Shown here: positions 21,290 to 31,488 of the stretch, piece after piece
Layout: every line of letters starts with the position of its first letter
How positions within the stretch are numbered: the stretch's first letter is position 1
NCBI RefSeq assembly: GCF_000485595.1
Contig: NW_014577180.1
Span: 338,358-375,205 of the forward strand
Source of the DNA: Priapulus caudatus
Lineage: Eukaryota; Priapulida; Priapulimorpha; Priapulimorphida; Priapulidae
DNA: 36,848 nt
Direction of reading: 5' to 3'
Notes under the pieces: generated by a model
Databases searched by the model: none
What the model was told of the DNA's origin: nothing
What the model saw: only the letters and a program-made list of their open reading frames with translations
Made by a program: the position numbers and the translations under genes

Positions 21290-22330
21290 TGTAGAATGGA
21301 AGCAATTTGAAAGCAGCGAAGTCATCTCTATTGTGCAATACCCCAACATCAAGTAGATTTCTCCTGTCATAGCGCAGTTGCCATCTGCTACTGGTGATAT
21401 TGGCTTGGTCGTACGGCATAGATCAGTTGAATCTGCAGTGACATACAGCGCAGCTTGTCTGCTAGACTGTTGCGTCAATCTTGTCTTGCATCTCTGGTAC
21501 GCGACGTCGGCCAGTGTCTAAACTTCCACCAGATTTATTGTATCTCTATTTTTCCTCTGCTCAGCCACTTTTCCAAGCCATACGTTTCTCCCGCAGCATA
21601 CCGCTGGTGTCTCAACATGTCTGTGTCTGGTAACGGGACAAACGCAGAGACTTGCGCTGGAGATGGATTCTTCTGTGTGGTGCAGGTCGATGTTTGCGTG
21701 GTGTTGAGGGGCGGGAGTGACTGGTAGAAGCTTCAGGAGGATTGTCTGTCAACCTTGCTGCTTCTGGAGTGGTTTTAGTGCAGTCCGCCACAAGGGATTT
21801 CTCCGTTCGTCTCTCTGAAGGCTGGCGTTGGAAGGGAAATGCTAGTTCCATAAAAAGATGTAATTGACGTGGGGATTGTTGTCTATATTATCGCATGGCA
21901 GCAGAAAGTGAATAGACCTTGCGCGCAGTTAGGAGACAGGCAACTGGCCATTTCCAGTGTACTTAGTGCCACAACTGCAATGGCTCCCAGGCTCTTGCGG
22001 AGATCTCGCAGCACCGCCTGTTCATAAGAGTATACTTACTCATTTCATCGGAGAGATCAGACTATACAAGCTTCCTGCTTCCTGGTAATAGTTTGGCGAG
22101 AAGCGAAAGCCATGTAGATGGAAAACTGGCGTCTCCGATCGCTTTGAACGTCTCTGAGTGACGCCCCACCTTCTTTGAGCTGGCAATAAGGCAGTTGTGG
22201 AGATTGGTCTGTTTGTCTGTCTTAGATGCCCCAAATCCTGAGACGTGTGACTTGATATCGCTCTATGCTCGAACCATGCCGACAAAGCTGGAAAATAGAG
22301 GTGGAGCAGGCGATCTTCAGGAAGAGTCAA
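21290..22330 (-). pseudogene. Copy B of the unknown-family pseudogene, heavily frameshifted
   Basis: Counterpart of 690-1636. Recognisable stretches include MELAFPFQRQPSE at 21851, ALSAWFEHRAISSHT and KRSETPVFHLHGF in the 22330-22040 frame, and short matches around 21630-21700. Frame changes occur every 20-60 bases because of the added bases, so no reading frame survives. It adds no evidence that the gene is functional. Confidence 0.65.
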
Positions 22331-22357
22331 GTGCAGAAGGTGCGTTAGAGCATGAGT

Positions 22358-22502
22358 TTATCGCAAGGAGCTAATAATACCGTTATTAGTGTAGGCTCTT
22401 GATTTTCAAGGTCTTTGATTTAGGTCTTTTGATTTAGTCTCTTGATTTTAGGTTGATTTGTTAGCTCTTTGATAGGTATTGATTAGCTTCTGTGATATTA
22501 TA
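22358..22502. mobile_element. Copy B of the small MITE-like element
   Basis: Degraded version of 1637-1768: GGAGCTAATAATACCGTTATTAG on the left (shown here only in part: AGCTAATAATACC) and GGTATTGATTAGCTTC on the right, with the GGTCTTTTGATTTAG interior. Confidence 0.6.
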
Positions 22503-22864
22503 ATGTTATATAAGAGTTTATGAACAATTATTACAGATAATGGCGGCCTTACTTGGAAAATTGCGGGCCATTTTGGATTTTTGTGGCATAACGATGTTTT
22601 TATGAATAAGCACGTGTCAATTGGCTGGATTATATTATGTGTCAACTTTTGGTGCTTGTGTTATACTGCAATGCAATGTGGCAATTGGTGCATGACAATT
22701 TGAACGAGTCTCCCTCGAATGTTTGCACTTTTCCTGTCCCACTATATTAATATAATTATTAGCGCGAGACAAAATACCCATATGAAGCTCACTTAAAAAA
22801 ATAACGCTAAATTAATGATCCACAAGCAGCCGACCACCTCAACTTCGGGTACTGATTTACCGGT

Positions 22865-22985
22865 TTTTTGCGTCAGTCGGTCAGTTTGGATCAATTGTCG
22901 GGCTCGTCGGTCGGCGCCGGTTAGTTGTCAGTTGGTGCAATTGGTCGGTCGGTCGGTCGGTCGGTCGGTCGGCGGCCGGTTAGTC
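22865..22985. repeat. GGTC tetranucleotide tract, copy B
   Basis: GGTCGGTC units at 22945-22972 with imperfect flanks; counterpart of 2097-2240. Confidence 0.9.
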
Positions 22986-25857
22986 GATCATTGGTGACAG
23001 ACCTTGTATTTGCTGCGCGTTTCGTACGCGAAAAGAATTTTATCCAGTGACTTGGTGACAGTTATGTGCGTGTAACAGTCAATACGTGGTTTAGTACGAA
23101 GCGTACTGAACCTCGGCGGACATACGACCCGCTCGAGTTTGTCAACCAGATGTGGCCATCAGAGCAATACGCTTCTACGGTATGCTATACCTAAAGCTAC
23201 TGAGGACCTCAAATAACCAGGGTAAAGTAGTATTCTCAACACGCACCGCACGGGCGTGCCACACACATGACGCATATAATCGGGCCGCCGCACCCAATGC
23301 GCCCGCAAACGGCATAAAGAACTCGACGAGCACATGCATTCTGCACGGGCAACACGCCCACCCCATTAAAATAAGTCTAATAATAAAATGGGTAGACAGA
23401 GGTTTTGCAGTCACGAGAAAGAGGAAAATGAAAAAAAAAGTCAGCACAATAACGGTATGTACTGGTCCTATGACTAGATAGCGTAGAATTCCATTTCTAG
23501 GATGTTGTAGCTTTGAGATGTAATTGCAATGGACTCATGATATGTATTCAGTGTGCGCTTTCTTTGTTACCCAGAACAACTAGTCTAACTGTAAAATAAT
23601 TCATGGCAGTTTAGAAACCTTGGCGGATCGAGCATTATTTCAGAGTAGAGGAAGGAATTCTTTAAATTCGATGCAGCCAATTGGATAAAGTAGTACTCTG
23701 GACCGTAACAGGTTAACGTCTACAGGAGCTATCATCACTCTCCATCTACACTCTATCCCATGCATGCTGAGTATAGGTGCCAGAACAAGACCTTGTTTGA
23801 ATTCTCGAAGACTGACTAGCGACGCACGGATATTTCCGAGCCGGAAAGCATTCGGCGATTACTCTCGACATACGTATCCGGCGTCTCGGCATTACGCCAT
23901 GCAACGAGACCCAGCCATGAATCGATGAGCCCCAAATGGTACACAGCACGACCACGTGAGCAGAGCTGAGCTTGAAGAGAGATTCGATACACATAGAAGC
24001 TGCGCTAGCTGGCATGTCGACCAAGCTACGTGCGTAAATGTGAACATTTACGTGCGTGTATTAGAGCTCGCATATTGATGTTCGAATGTACATGATGAAG
24101 CAGATAATAATATATGAGTTCATCAGGCCTTCATAAGCTGTTGTAGGCTAATTATTCAGTGAAATCACGCGTACCGGGTTACGAGAAGCATATCGCATGC
24201 ACGTAGCGTCAGATTATTGCACGGCATGCTGGTTGGGCACGTACCGCCACTGGCAAATTGGATTGGTTGGTGAACTAAAGAACGAACATGAGAAGCCGTA
24301 TACAATGTCGAAGTCGCAGTGTAAAACGTGCACCATTAAATCAGCACGCCCAGGCAGCCTTGTACGACGAATGGCGCATACCGGCATGAGGCAAAATATA
24401 CACTGCTTCGACGCGAAAAAGAATGTATTATTGGCGTGGTCTGAATAGTTTGGATGTAAATGGCGGCTAGTTTGTGTTTGCGGTCGACTTTCGCAGAAAG
24501 TGTGTCGCGAAGTGCTTTGCTTAATGTTAAATCTTCATATTCAGTGCGCAATTTAATCCGCTTATCATAAATTCGTAATGTAATAAGAAGGCTATACTGG
24601 AAATAACCTTAGAATGGCACATGGCTGGCCAATATTCAATAGATTTGTGTCAAATACATTACGCATAATATGAATCGATCTATATAGGGTGTTAAAGATG
24701 CTAACCGCGCTGTTCACGCTGTGCCTTATAATGATTAACCATCTTGGCGCGTAGTAAATGATCATCGATAATTTAGTGTCATATAGAAGCTGTGCGCGTG
24801 CGTGGCGTGCGCGTGTTTTGTGTGTGGCGGTTGCGTAACGTGGTATGTGGTTGCTATTATGACTAGTAACAGAGGCTATATGTACGCGGACTGTAAAGCG
24901 ACCATGCGGGCGTGACATGTATATGGCACATAGATAATAATAGTAGAGAGAACTTATGCAAGTTTAGTCAATGCCTGTCTGGCAGCCGCGTAGAGGGACG
25001 GTATATAATAGATAGGGATTCAAAAGCAGGTATCAACCCTGACGATCCTAATGGCGAGTTGTAGCGCTCGGTATATACTTCATATACGCACGATACACAC
25101 ACACGTACGCACAAAAGCTGTGGCACGCTCGTGCACATACGCGCGTCCGACCTAGCCTCGGTTTCTCACGCTAGAGCGGAGCAACGCTGATCGGTGGCGC
25201 GCTGTCACGTCTCGTATCGACATTGTACGGGATTCGAAACGGTCGAAATGTGATCGTAGATACCGCGGCTACCTCCTCAACAGGAATAGGCGGTGCTTTC
25301 TTATCTCTGCGAATGCAACTATATACCAGTTGAAGCATGGCGTTTTTTTAAAATGACGTCAAACAGTAATGGCGGCCTAATGAAGAATTGTTGCATATTT
25401 GCTTATGAATAAGGATATCGGCTGTGGCGAGTGGATTGATTTTTGAGAGCCTATGTGAAAACATGTGAATAATTGTGATAGCGATGTAAATTAAAAAGAA
25501 AGCTGATAAAACCAGAGTCTCTTTGTATTTCTTATGCGAAAATAACTAAAATCTAAATTAGAACTAAAGGAATGTTGCACGCATTAGATGGCGAAAATCC
25601 TTTAGCACTTGCAGCGTAATGCGTTCGGCACATGGATCACTTAGCGGGTGTTGCTATCGCGCCCCGGCGTGAGGGAGGTACGTGAGATAAACGTTGACGC
25701 TGACGTTCAAAAGCCATTAACCCTAACGGTAATCTAACTACAAGACCTCCAACACTAACTCTACAACTAAATATATATATCGTGCGCAGCGCTATATATA
25801 GGCGTTGTGATCCACAAAAATTAATCTATGGTGTGGGGACAGATATGAATGCAAAAA

Positions 25858-26116
25858 CCCTAACCCTAACCCTAAACCTATACCGCTAACGTCCTAACCC
25901 TAACCACTAACCTAACCCTAAACCCTAACCTAACCCTAACCGCTGAAGCGCCTAACGCTGAAACCCTAACCCTAACCCCTTAACGGCGCTAACCTAACGC
26001 CTAACGCCTAACCCTTAACCCTAATCTAACCCTCACCCTAACCCCTAACGGCGCTAACCTAACGCCGTAACCCTGACCCTAACCCTGAATCCCTAACACT
26101 ATCCCAACACTAACGC
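25858..26116 (+). repeat. Telomere-like (CCCTAA)n array, imperfect
   Basis: Consecutive CCCTAA units with variants such as CGCTAACG, CCTAAC and CCCTGAC over about 260 bp. TTAGGG is the telomere repeat of most animals except arthropods and nematodes. With the C-rich strand on plus, a real chromosome end would lie to the left, yet duplicated block B lies there, so this is an interstitial tract or an assembly join. Confidence 0.93.
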
Positions 26117-26790
26117 TGCACCGTCCGGTTGCGGGTCCCTCCCTCCACGCGCCGGCGGGATAGCATTACGCCAAGCATGGGTGGCGTGTAAAGTGCTGCC
26201 GCATGCTGCACACTCACGATTGTTTACTTTGCTATAGTGTTATTCTTGCAATAGAAATTGAGCACCGTAAGTGAGCCGATTTTACAGACAAGTTTATTTC
26301 AGGCTGTTTTGGTGTGGGCTAGAGTTCGAGATGATTGTGCAGACCCGGTTAATGGCGCCGGAGTGGTTGCAGCAGCTACGGTTATCAGGGCGTGGTTGTG
26401 TTAATTGAGATTCGTGAGATTGCGGCAGTGCCCGGTTTTTGGCCAGCAGGTTTATGCATCGTGGTTTTTAGGATGCAGAAGTTGTCAATTAGGGCTGCCG
26501 GGACAAGCGGCAGATTTCGTAGATTGAGCAGATCGGAAGACTGTGCACGCAACACATCTGTTGCATGATTGAGTTTTGTTGTTACATGTGAGAGTTCCGA
26601 AATTTCACAGCGGTGATTTACCTGCATCTAAGCTCTATAGCTATCAAACGCAGGCTTTTGAGTGGTTCCACTATTCCTGTGATAAGATTAAGTAAAGAGA
26701 AAATCCCAGTGGGTAATTATGGACTATGTATGTGACCTGTGTAGAGAATCAAGTGTTCAGAAATATGGAACAGGTGGAATGAGGAAGGCT
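26117..26790. other. No firmly supported gene; one unassigned minus-strand frame
   Basis: Just after the array, CCCTCCCTCCACGCGCCGG at about 26138-26156 is an inverted match to the GTGGAGGGAGG stretch before the telomere-like tract. The minus frame 26627-26385 (80 codons, containing CEISELSHVTTKLNHATDVL) has ordinary protein-like composition. Its ATG-CAG is followed at once by GTAAAT, which could be a splice donor. No family is recognised, so it is not called as a gene. Confidence 0.4.
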
Positions 26791-26835
26791 TACTAAGTGA
26801 GAGTTGAAATTGTGATCGGAGATATAATAGCAATA

Positions 26836-26882
<47 letters not shown>

Positions 26883-27015
26883 GTAGACAAATCTTTTCTT
26901 TGTTTGTCTTTATTAACTCCTGATATATATGTATATAGTTTAGCAGTCCTGCTTAATTTACGTATTATATCTACTACCCCAGTACATAAACTAGCAAATA
27001 AATTTCAGACGTGTT
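26791..27015 (+). repeat. Direct repeat, first copy
   Basis: Begins TACTAAGTGAGAGTTGAAAT and ends TTTCAGACGTGTT. It matches 27072-27225 through TATATAGTTTARCAGTCCTGC and CTACCCCAGTA. This copy is longer because it holds a (TA)n expansion and the 26872-26930 inverted repeat. Confidence 0.85.
26872..26930. repeat. Inverted repeat present in only one copy of the duplication
   Basis: ATATATATCAGG at 26872-26883 and its exact inverse CCTGATATATAT at 26919-26930, with AGACAAA and TTTGTCT as a second inverted pair inside. The sister copy at 27110-27140 has only (TA)n, so this looks like a small foldback insertion into the TA run. Confidence 0.6.
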
Positions 27016-27071
27016 AGACAGATAAATGCATGGTGGGATGCAATGGTGAATACTGCACTCTTGAGTAGTTC

Positions 27072-27225
27072 TACTAAGTGAGAGTTGAAATTGCGATCGA
27101 AATATATAGCAATATATATATATATTATATATATATGTATATAGTTTAACAGTCCTGCTTGTATTATATCTCCTAGTACTACCCCAGTATATTATATAGA
27201 CTAGCAAATGTATTTCAGACGTGTT
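27072..27225 (+). repeat. Direct repeat, second copy
   Basis: Second copy of 26791-27015 with the same start (TACTAAGTGAGAGTTGAAAT) and end (TTTCAGACGTGTT), about 56 bp after the first. It lacks the internal inverted repeat. Confidence 0.85.
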
Positions 27226-27782
27226 GCTTTTTTAATGTATGTCTTGCAAACTAAAATAAATACATTACACGTACATTGTGTAGTTTTTTTTATTTAAAAA
27301 GCTATTGATTTGTTTATTTATTTAACGAAGAACATGTTTCGCTCTGCCCTGGGCTCATCAATGCATCTTAGGTTATTTACATACATGTCGAAGTAAATTT
27401 ATCTATACTTATTTATATACTTTATGAATAAATGTTTTTCGAGTCAAGATATTTTTGCGAATTCAGACTTGACAGACAATTTCGCAGTGGGTGGAATATG
27501 AATTATTCGGTATGAATTATTCGCGTGTTCTTATTTTCGCAGTCGGCGACGCGTTCGCGAAATTCACATAGATTAACACATATACATGGTTTAAACAACA
27601 AAACTAATTAATCAAAACAAACACAGGTTCACCTTAAATTCTGGCGTGACTAATGCACCGGTTTCATATTATACATAAGGGCGATCGTCCCAGAAAAACA
27701 ATTAAGCTACAAAAGCTGAACACTGGGCAACACACAACACTGGTTATTTAAAGCGCAGTTAGTGACACAAAACATTTAAAAC
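27226..27782. other. Intron or spacer left of the THAP gene exon
   Basis: AT-rich sequence. If the minus-strand THAP gene continued, its second intron would begin at the GT donor at 27781-27782 and run through here. No downstream DDE exon is found before the tandem duplication, so the 3' part of that gene is missing. The minus strand at 27370-27330 reads TTGATGAGCCCAGGG then GCGAAAC, discussed under findings. Confidence 0.55.
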
Positions 27783-28119
27783 CAGTGTAGTACCGTACTT
27801 TATCATCATCGTTGGCGAAGTCAACTGGCGTTGTCGCATTCATTTTATGGACGGCACTTGTCAGACTCTCCTTTTCTTCATTGAGTTTGAGGTTATCATC
27901 TTGTAGCCTGGTGTTTTTTGTGTCTGCTTGCTGTAGTTTACCAGACAGTCTAGATATTTTTAGTTGGGCCAGTTCCAAGTCGGTGGGCTCGGAGTCGGCA
28001 TCGATATCAACTTCGGCATCACCTCCGCCTATGTCAAAAAATGATCCCAACTCGACAAGGCTCATTGCAGCATCCCTTTTTTAATGTTCTCCTTTCTGTT
28101 TTTCAACCGGTCGTATCTC
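27783..28119 (-). pseudogene. THAP transposase exon 2, downstream part (coiled coil)
   Basis: Begins on the minus strand right after the ACTAT target site and reads RYDRLKNRKENI before a frame break at an A6 run (T run at 28077-28082 on plus). It then continues as MSLVELGSFFDIG (from 28065), an acidic DAEVDIDADSEPTD patch, heptads LAQLKISRLSGKLQQA and LQDDNLKLNEEKESL, and DDKVRYYTG at the donor ACTG|GTTTTA. The frame is open for about 94 codons between break and donor. Length and order match the linker of THAP-type DDE transposases. A one-base homopolymer error could explain the frame break without any real mutation. Confidence 0.8.
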
Positions 28120-28124
28120 ACTAT
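28120..28124. repeat. Target site duplication ACTAT, left copy
   Basis: ACTAT directly before the TG of the LTR at 28125, identical to 32392-32396. Five base pairs is the usual target duplication of Ty3/Gypsy integrases. Confidence 0.93.
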
Positions 28125-28265
28125 TGTAGAATTGTAACAGGAAGAATAGAGAGAAAAGACTAATGCGTGCAGTTACGGCGGAATCACTCGTCAGATAACC
28201 TCTGAGCTTTATTGTTGCTTAAGTAAAAAGGTCGCTTAAGTGAAAAAGTCGCTCAGAACATTACA
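28125..28265 (-). repeat. 3' LTR of the Gypsy element
   Basis: On plus it starts TGTAGAATTGTAACA and ends CAGAACATTACA, with the TG...CA ends expected of LTRs. The minus strand contains AATAAA at 28208-28213, a likely polyadenylation signal. It matches 32251-32391 over the full 141 bp with about eight differences. Confidence 0.95.
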
Positions 28266-28279
28266 TCTATCCCCAACTT
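28266..28279 (-). other. Possible polypurine tract next to the 3' LTR
   Basis: On the minus strand the bases directly before the 3' LTR read TTGGGGATAGA, a short purine-rich stretch in the place where plus-strand DNA synthesis is primed in LTR elements. It is short and interrupted by T, so it is weak evidence. Confidence 0.4.
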
Positions 28280-28525
28280 GGAAAGGTTGATTAATTGTAT
28301 AATGATAAACAAAATACTCTACGACATAACCTGTCGATTATTATAGTACACAAAATAAATCAAGAAGTTATAAAACATCTGATAGCATATAATAAGCATA
28401 CTAGCACTGACAACTGAGAACAAAACTTGATGCGATAGGTACAATTATGATATGCACACAATGATATACATTTCGCTCTGGTCAGCTTATTATGTCACAT
28501 AGTCCTTCAAATATGCTGGACGGCA
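28280..28525. other. 3' untranslated part of the Gypsy element
   Basis: AT-rich sequence between the end of the integrase frame and the polypurine tract. No env-like or other coding frame is seen here. Confidence 0.6.
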
Positions 28526-29025
28526 TTATGATGAACTGTCCAACGGTCTCTCCTCCGTCTGGCTGTCCTGATCGCATTCTACATGTGTTTCCTCATTCTC
28601 CCCAGTAGGATCCGGAATGACATCCCCATCACTTTCTGAACCGGACATGTCCTGTGACTGGTAGTTGGCATCCACTGCCTTGAACCTGGATATATTTTTG
28701 GTCACCGGTTTGGAGCCATGCGTAGCGGTCACCATATCACCTTTACGTTTCACTACCTCGTGTAACTTAGGGTAATACGGTGGATCCAGCTTACGCGGAT
28801 GTGGATCCTGTAGTATGACAGCGTCACCTACACAGATATCCGACTCGCATGCTATCCGTCGTTTGTCCGCATATCTCTTCATTCTGTCCTTTGCATTTTT
28901 GTCACTGAGCAGCACATTTTTGCGAATATCCTCTTTTGAGAAACTTTGAATGCTGGGTAATTCTGTTCTGATATTCCTGTGGAATAGAGCTTCTGCGGGT
29001 GCTACTTTTGTTGACGAATGGGGTG
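28526..29025 (-). pseudogene. Gypsy pol: integrase C-terminal region
   Basis: The minus frame from about 29025 to a stop at 28526 holds the end of the integrase core region and the C-terminal domain: a basic KDRMKRYADKRR stretch, then VGDAVILQDPHPRKLDPPYY and a KGDMVTATHGSK segment, typical of the small beta-barrel DNA-binding domain after the DDE core in Gypsy integrases. It ends in an acidic, low-complexity tail. A frame change near 29020 separates it from the piece with the catalytic Glu. It forms no open frame with the rest of pol. Confidence 0.85.
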
Positions 29026-29636
29026 TAGCCCTGTACTGTCTGAGGAATTTCCACAGTTCCTGCTTCCACGGTATGCAGATTCTTCTTCAGCGTCCTCATG
29101 AACCGCTCTGCCTCGCCGTTAGCCTCTGGCCACTCTGGCGTGATCCTCCTGTGTTAGAATCCAAGGTAACCAGCAAATCCTCGGAAATCGCTACTATTGA
29201 AAGGAGGGCCATTGTCCGTCTTCACCACTTTGGGAATGCCATGGCAGGCAAAGATCTTGTCAAAGTGGGGAATCGTCGACCGGGCAGATGTGCTGTGGGT
29301 GATCTCTACAGCTGGGTAACGGCTGTATTCGTCAACAATTACTAACAAATATTCACCCGTAGGCAGTGGGCCACAGAAGTCCGCAGACACATGAGTCCAT
29401 GGCTGTTCGGGACATTTGCTCATCTTCAGAGGTGCTCTGGTGTTTTCTCTTGTGCTCACTTGACAAGGGAGATAGTGTTTCACTTCTGCTTCAACCATCT
29501 TGTCTATCCCCGTAAACCAAACCTTACTCTTCAGCAAAGCCTTTGTCTTGACTACTCCTTGATGTCCAAGGTGTGCCAGTTTCACTACTTGGCTCTGTAA
29601 TGCTGACGGTATTACTATTCTGTTCCCTCTGAGCAA
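29021..29636 (-). pseudogene. Gypsy pol: integrase zinc-binding and catalytic core
   Basis: The N-terminal zinc region reads LAHLGHQGVVKTKALL, with the two His of the HHCC motif. The first Cys of the CxxC pair is replaced (KHYLPCQ), which would spoil zinc binding. The core shows the D of SADFCGPLP, the D of TDNGPPF and, after an in-frame TAA at 29154-29156, the Glu in EANGEAERF, so all three DDE residues can be seen. A second in-frame TAA lies at 29646-29648, just upstream. Integrase inserts the cDNA into host DNA; this copy cannot make a full protein. Confidence 0.9.
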
Positions 29637-29645
29637 GATACCGTT

Positions 29646-30255
29646 TTACGTCACACACAGGTCTGCTCTGACGTTCCAGTACGGCTTCACCCGTTGATTC
29701 TCGTCTACAAGTAATTTGTATAACTCTCCTGACTGCACAATGTTTATGACACTAGTCAAAACGGGATCTTCCTCTGTCGCCTTTTGTACTGGCTCAATAG
29801 TGATAGCTTGAGGCGTGGCATGTGAGAGCACAAAGTTTACATACTCCTCTGTCACTCTCTCATCACGATCTGATTTGACTGGTATCGGATGGCGTGACAT
29901 GTAGTCAGCAGGATTCGTCTTTCCGGGAGAATACTTGACTGTGAGCGAGTAATCCTGAAGGTTGTCTAACCATCTTTAAATCCGGGCAGGAGGCTTGGAG
30001 TGTGGATTTTTCCAACGGCTTGTGATCGGTGATAACATTCACTGGTTTGCCATAGAGATACAGGCGAAAATGATCACATGACCACTTGATTGCGAGAGCC
30101 TCTCTTTCCGTCTGAGAGTACCTTTGCTCCACCTCCGTTAGAGCGCAGCTTGCGAATGCCACGATCTTTCCTTTCTGGGTCAGCATCGCACCAAGTCCGA
30201 CTAGGCTTGCATCTACGATCAGATAGGCTTTCTCTTCGGTATTAAAAAATGCCAT
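29646..30255 (-). pseudogene. Gypsy pol: RNase H and linker to integrase
   Basis: The 30255-29905 frame has the RNase H signature: the Asp in LIVDASLVGLGA, the Glu in SQTEREALAI and the Asp in ITDHKPLE, in the usual spacing. A frame change near 29975 leads to the 29900-29646 frame, whose first residues MSRHPIP are the conserved end of the RNase H-integrase linker in Gypsy elements. That frame stops at TAA 29646-29648. RNase H removes RNA from the RNA-DNA hybrid during reverse transcription. Confidence 0.9.
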
Positions 30256-30485
30256 GATTTATCAGCATTTATTAAGCTGTCTTTGAGGTGCTGGAATGCT
30301 GTAGTCTCAGCGTCGCCCCATTTCCAAACAGCATCCTTCTTGGTGAGCATTCTGAGTGGTTCAGATACTGTTGCTATCTGGGGTAAAAAGAGTGCAATAT
30401 AGTTGACCATTCCCAGAAATAATCGAACTTCTGATACGTTGCTCGGCTCAGCCGTGTCTACGATAGCTGTTATTTTGGCCAGATG
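30219..30485 (-). pseudogene. Gypsy pol: RT thumb/connection segment
   Basis: The frame contains SEVRLFLGMVNYIALFLPQI and WGDAETTAFQHLKDSL, the conserved RT-RNase H connection of Gypsy elements. It is out of frame with RT to its right (break near 30480, where about ten residues also appear lost) and with RNase H to its left (break near 30255). Confidence 0.85.
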
Positions 30486-31488
30486 TAGCTATAAAACTGT
30501 AGTGTCATCTTGCGAAACACACACTTGGCTCGATTTAATGTGAGATTACACTCACGCAGACGTTGTAGTACTGTACGTAGGATTTCATCATGATCTTGGA
30601 TAGATTTCTTGGAGTAGATAAGAATGTCGTCACTTATGTTAACGACACCTTGAATGCCATCCAGTGCTTGTGATATGGCATTCTGGAAGATTTCGCTAGC
30701 ACGATTTACTCCAAAGTTTAGACGTTTGTATCTTCGAAGACCTACATGAGTGGTGAAGCATGTTAGGTTACGACTGCATTCCTCGATTTCCAGCTGATGA
30801 TAGCCTTGGTTCGAGTCTCGTTTAGAGTAGTACTTAGCACCGCTGACTTCTGCAATCATCTCATTAACAGTGGGAGTTATGTGTGTCTCTCTCTCGATTG
30901 CCTTATTTGCTGCCCTCATGTCAACGCATAGACGAATTTCCTCCGGATTCTTGGGTTTTGGTACGCAGACAATCGGCGAGACCCAGGGAGTTGGACCTGT
31001 TATTGGTTCTATATAATCAGCTTCTTCGAGCTCCCGGATTTTCTCCTCCACCTTAAAGCGTAGACTAAACGGCGCCCTACGATGTGGTTTAACGACTGGC
31101 TTGACTTCAAGTTTGACATGCAGCTTGACCTTGAAATCCTTGAGTTTTCCGATTCCTACGAAACGATCACTGTACTCGTGTAGCATTGCCTGTAGATGAC
31201 TTGCATCATGTGGATCATAAGCGACGTCTGCATCTACTTTGGACACGAGGGATACCAGATGTAATGCTTTAGCTGAATCTAGGCACAGCAAATTCCCCTT
31301 TGTCGCTTTCACTACGTGAATTTCTGCTATAATCTTTTCCCCGTTTGCTGCTATCTCTGCTGCGAACTTCCCCTTTACGCGCAGAGGCTTCAAACTCCCA
31401 TACGGGTATAGCTTTATGTGGCTACTCTGTAGTTGCGCGATGTCTGTCAATGAGTCAAAGGTTTTTAACGTCCACATTATTAAACTCA
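30470..31488 (-). pseudogene. Gypsy pol: protease remnant and reverse transcriptase
   Basis: The longest surviving frame, about 339 codons. It opens inside the C-terminal part of the aspartic protease (FDSLTDIAQLQSSHIKLYPY); the DSG active-site region is missing. Reverse transcriptase follows: PWVSPIVCVPKPKNPEEIRL, the first catalytic Asp in KRDSNQGYHQLEI, the LNFGVNRASEIFQ segment and the ISDDILIYSK catalytic box (ISDD rather than YxDD, a variant common in this group). RT copies the element RNA into DNA. The listed frame uses GTG at 31487-31489 and has no real start of its own, because it is a fusion with gag by deletion. Confidence 0.93.

Larger units (their letters stand above)
20400..25857 (+). 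repeat. Large direct duplication, copy B (insertion-rich)
   Basis: Same order and orientation as 1-4899, but with scattered one- to three-base insertions, often of G or C, and fewer deletions. From the shared CTAAAT anchor (84 in A, 20621 in B) to the telomere-like tract (4900 and 25858) the copies span 4816 and 5237 bp, so B is about 8.7% longer. Insertion-dominated noise spread evenly over repeats and non-repeats suggests unpolished single-molecule sequence more than evolutionary divergence. Confidence 0.9.

Noticed and set aside
27370-27780. Search for the DDE catalytic exon of the THAP transposase
   Set aside because: No frame with nuclease motifs was found on the minus strand between the donor at 27781 and the tandem duplication; the 3' part is taken as missing.
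28280-28525. Possible env gene in the Gypsy element
   Set aside because: Only about 250 non-coding bases lie between integrase and the 3' LTR; no env-like frame exists.
28950-29345. 131-codon plus-strand frame and other plus frames over 29391-31786
   Set aside because: Shadows of the minus-strand Gypsy pol and gag pieces.
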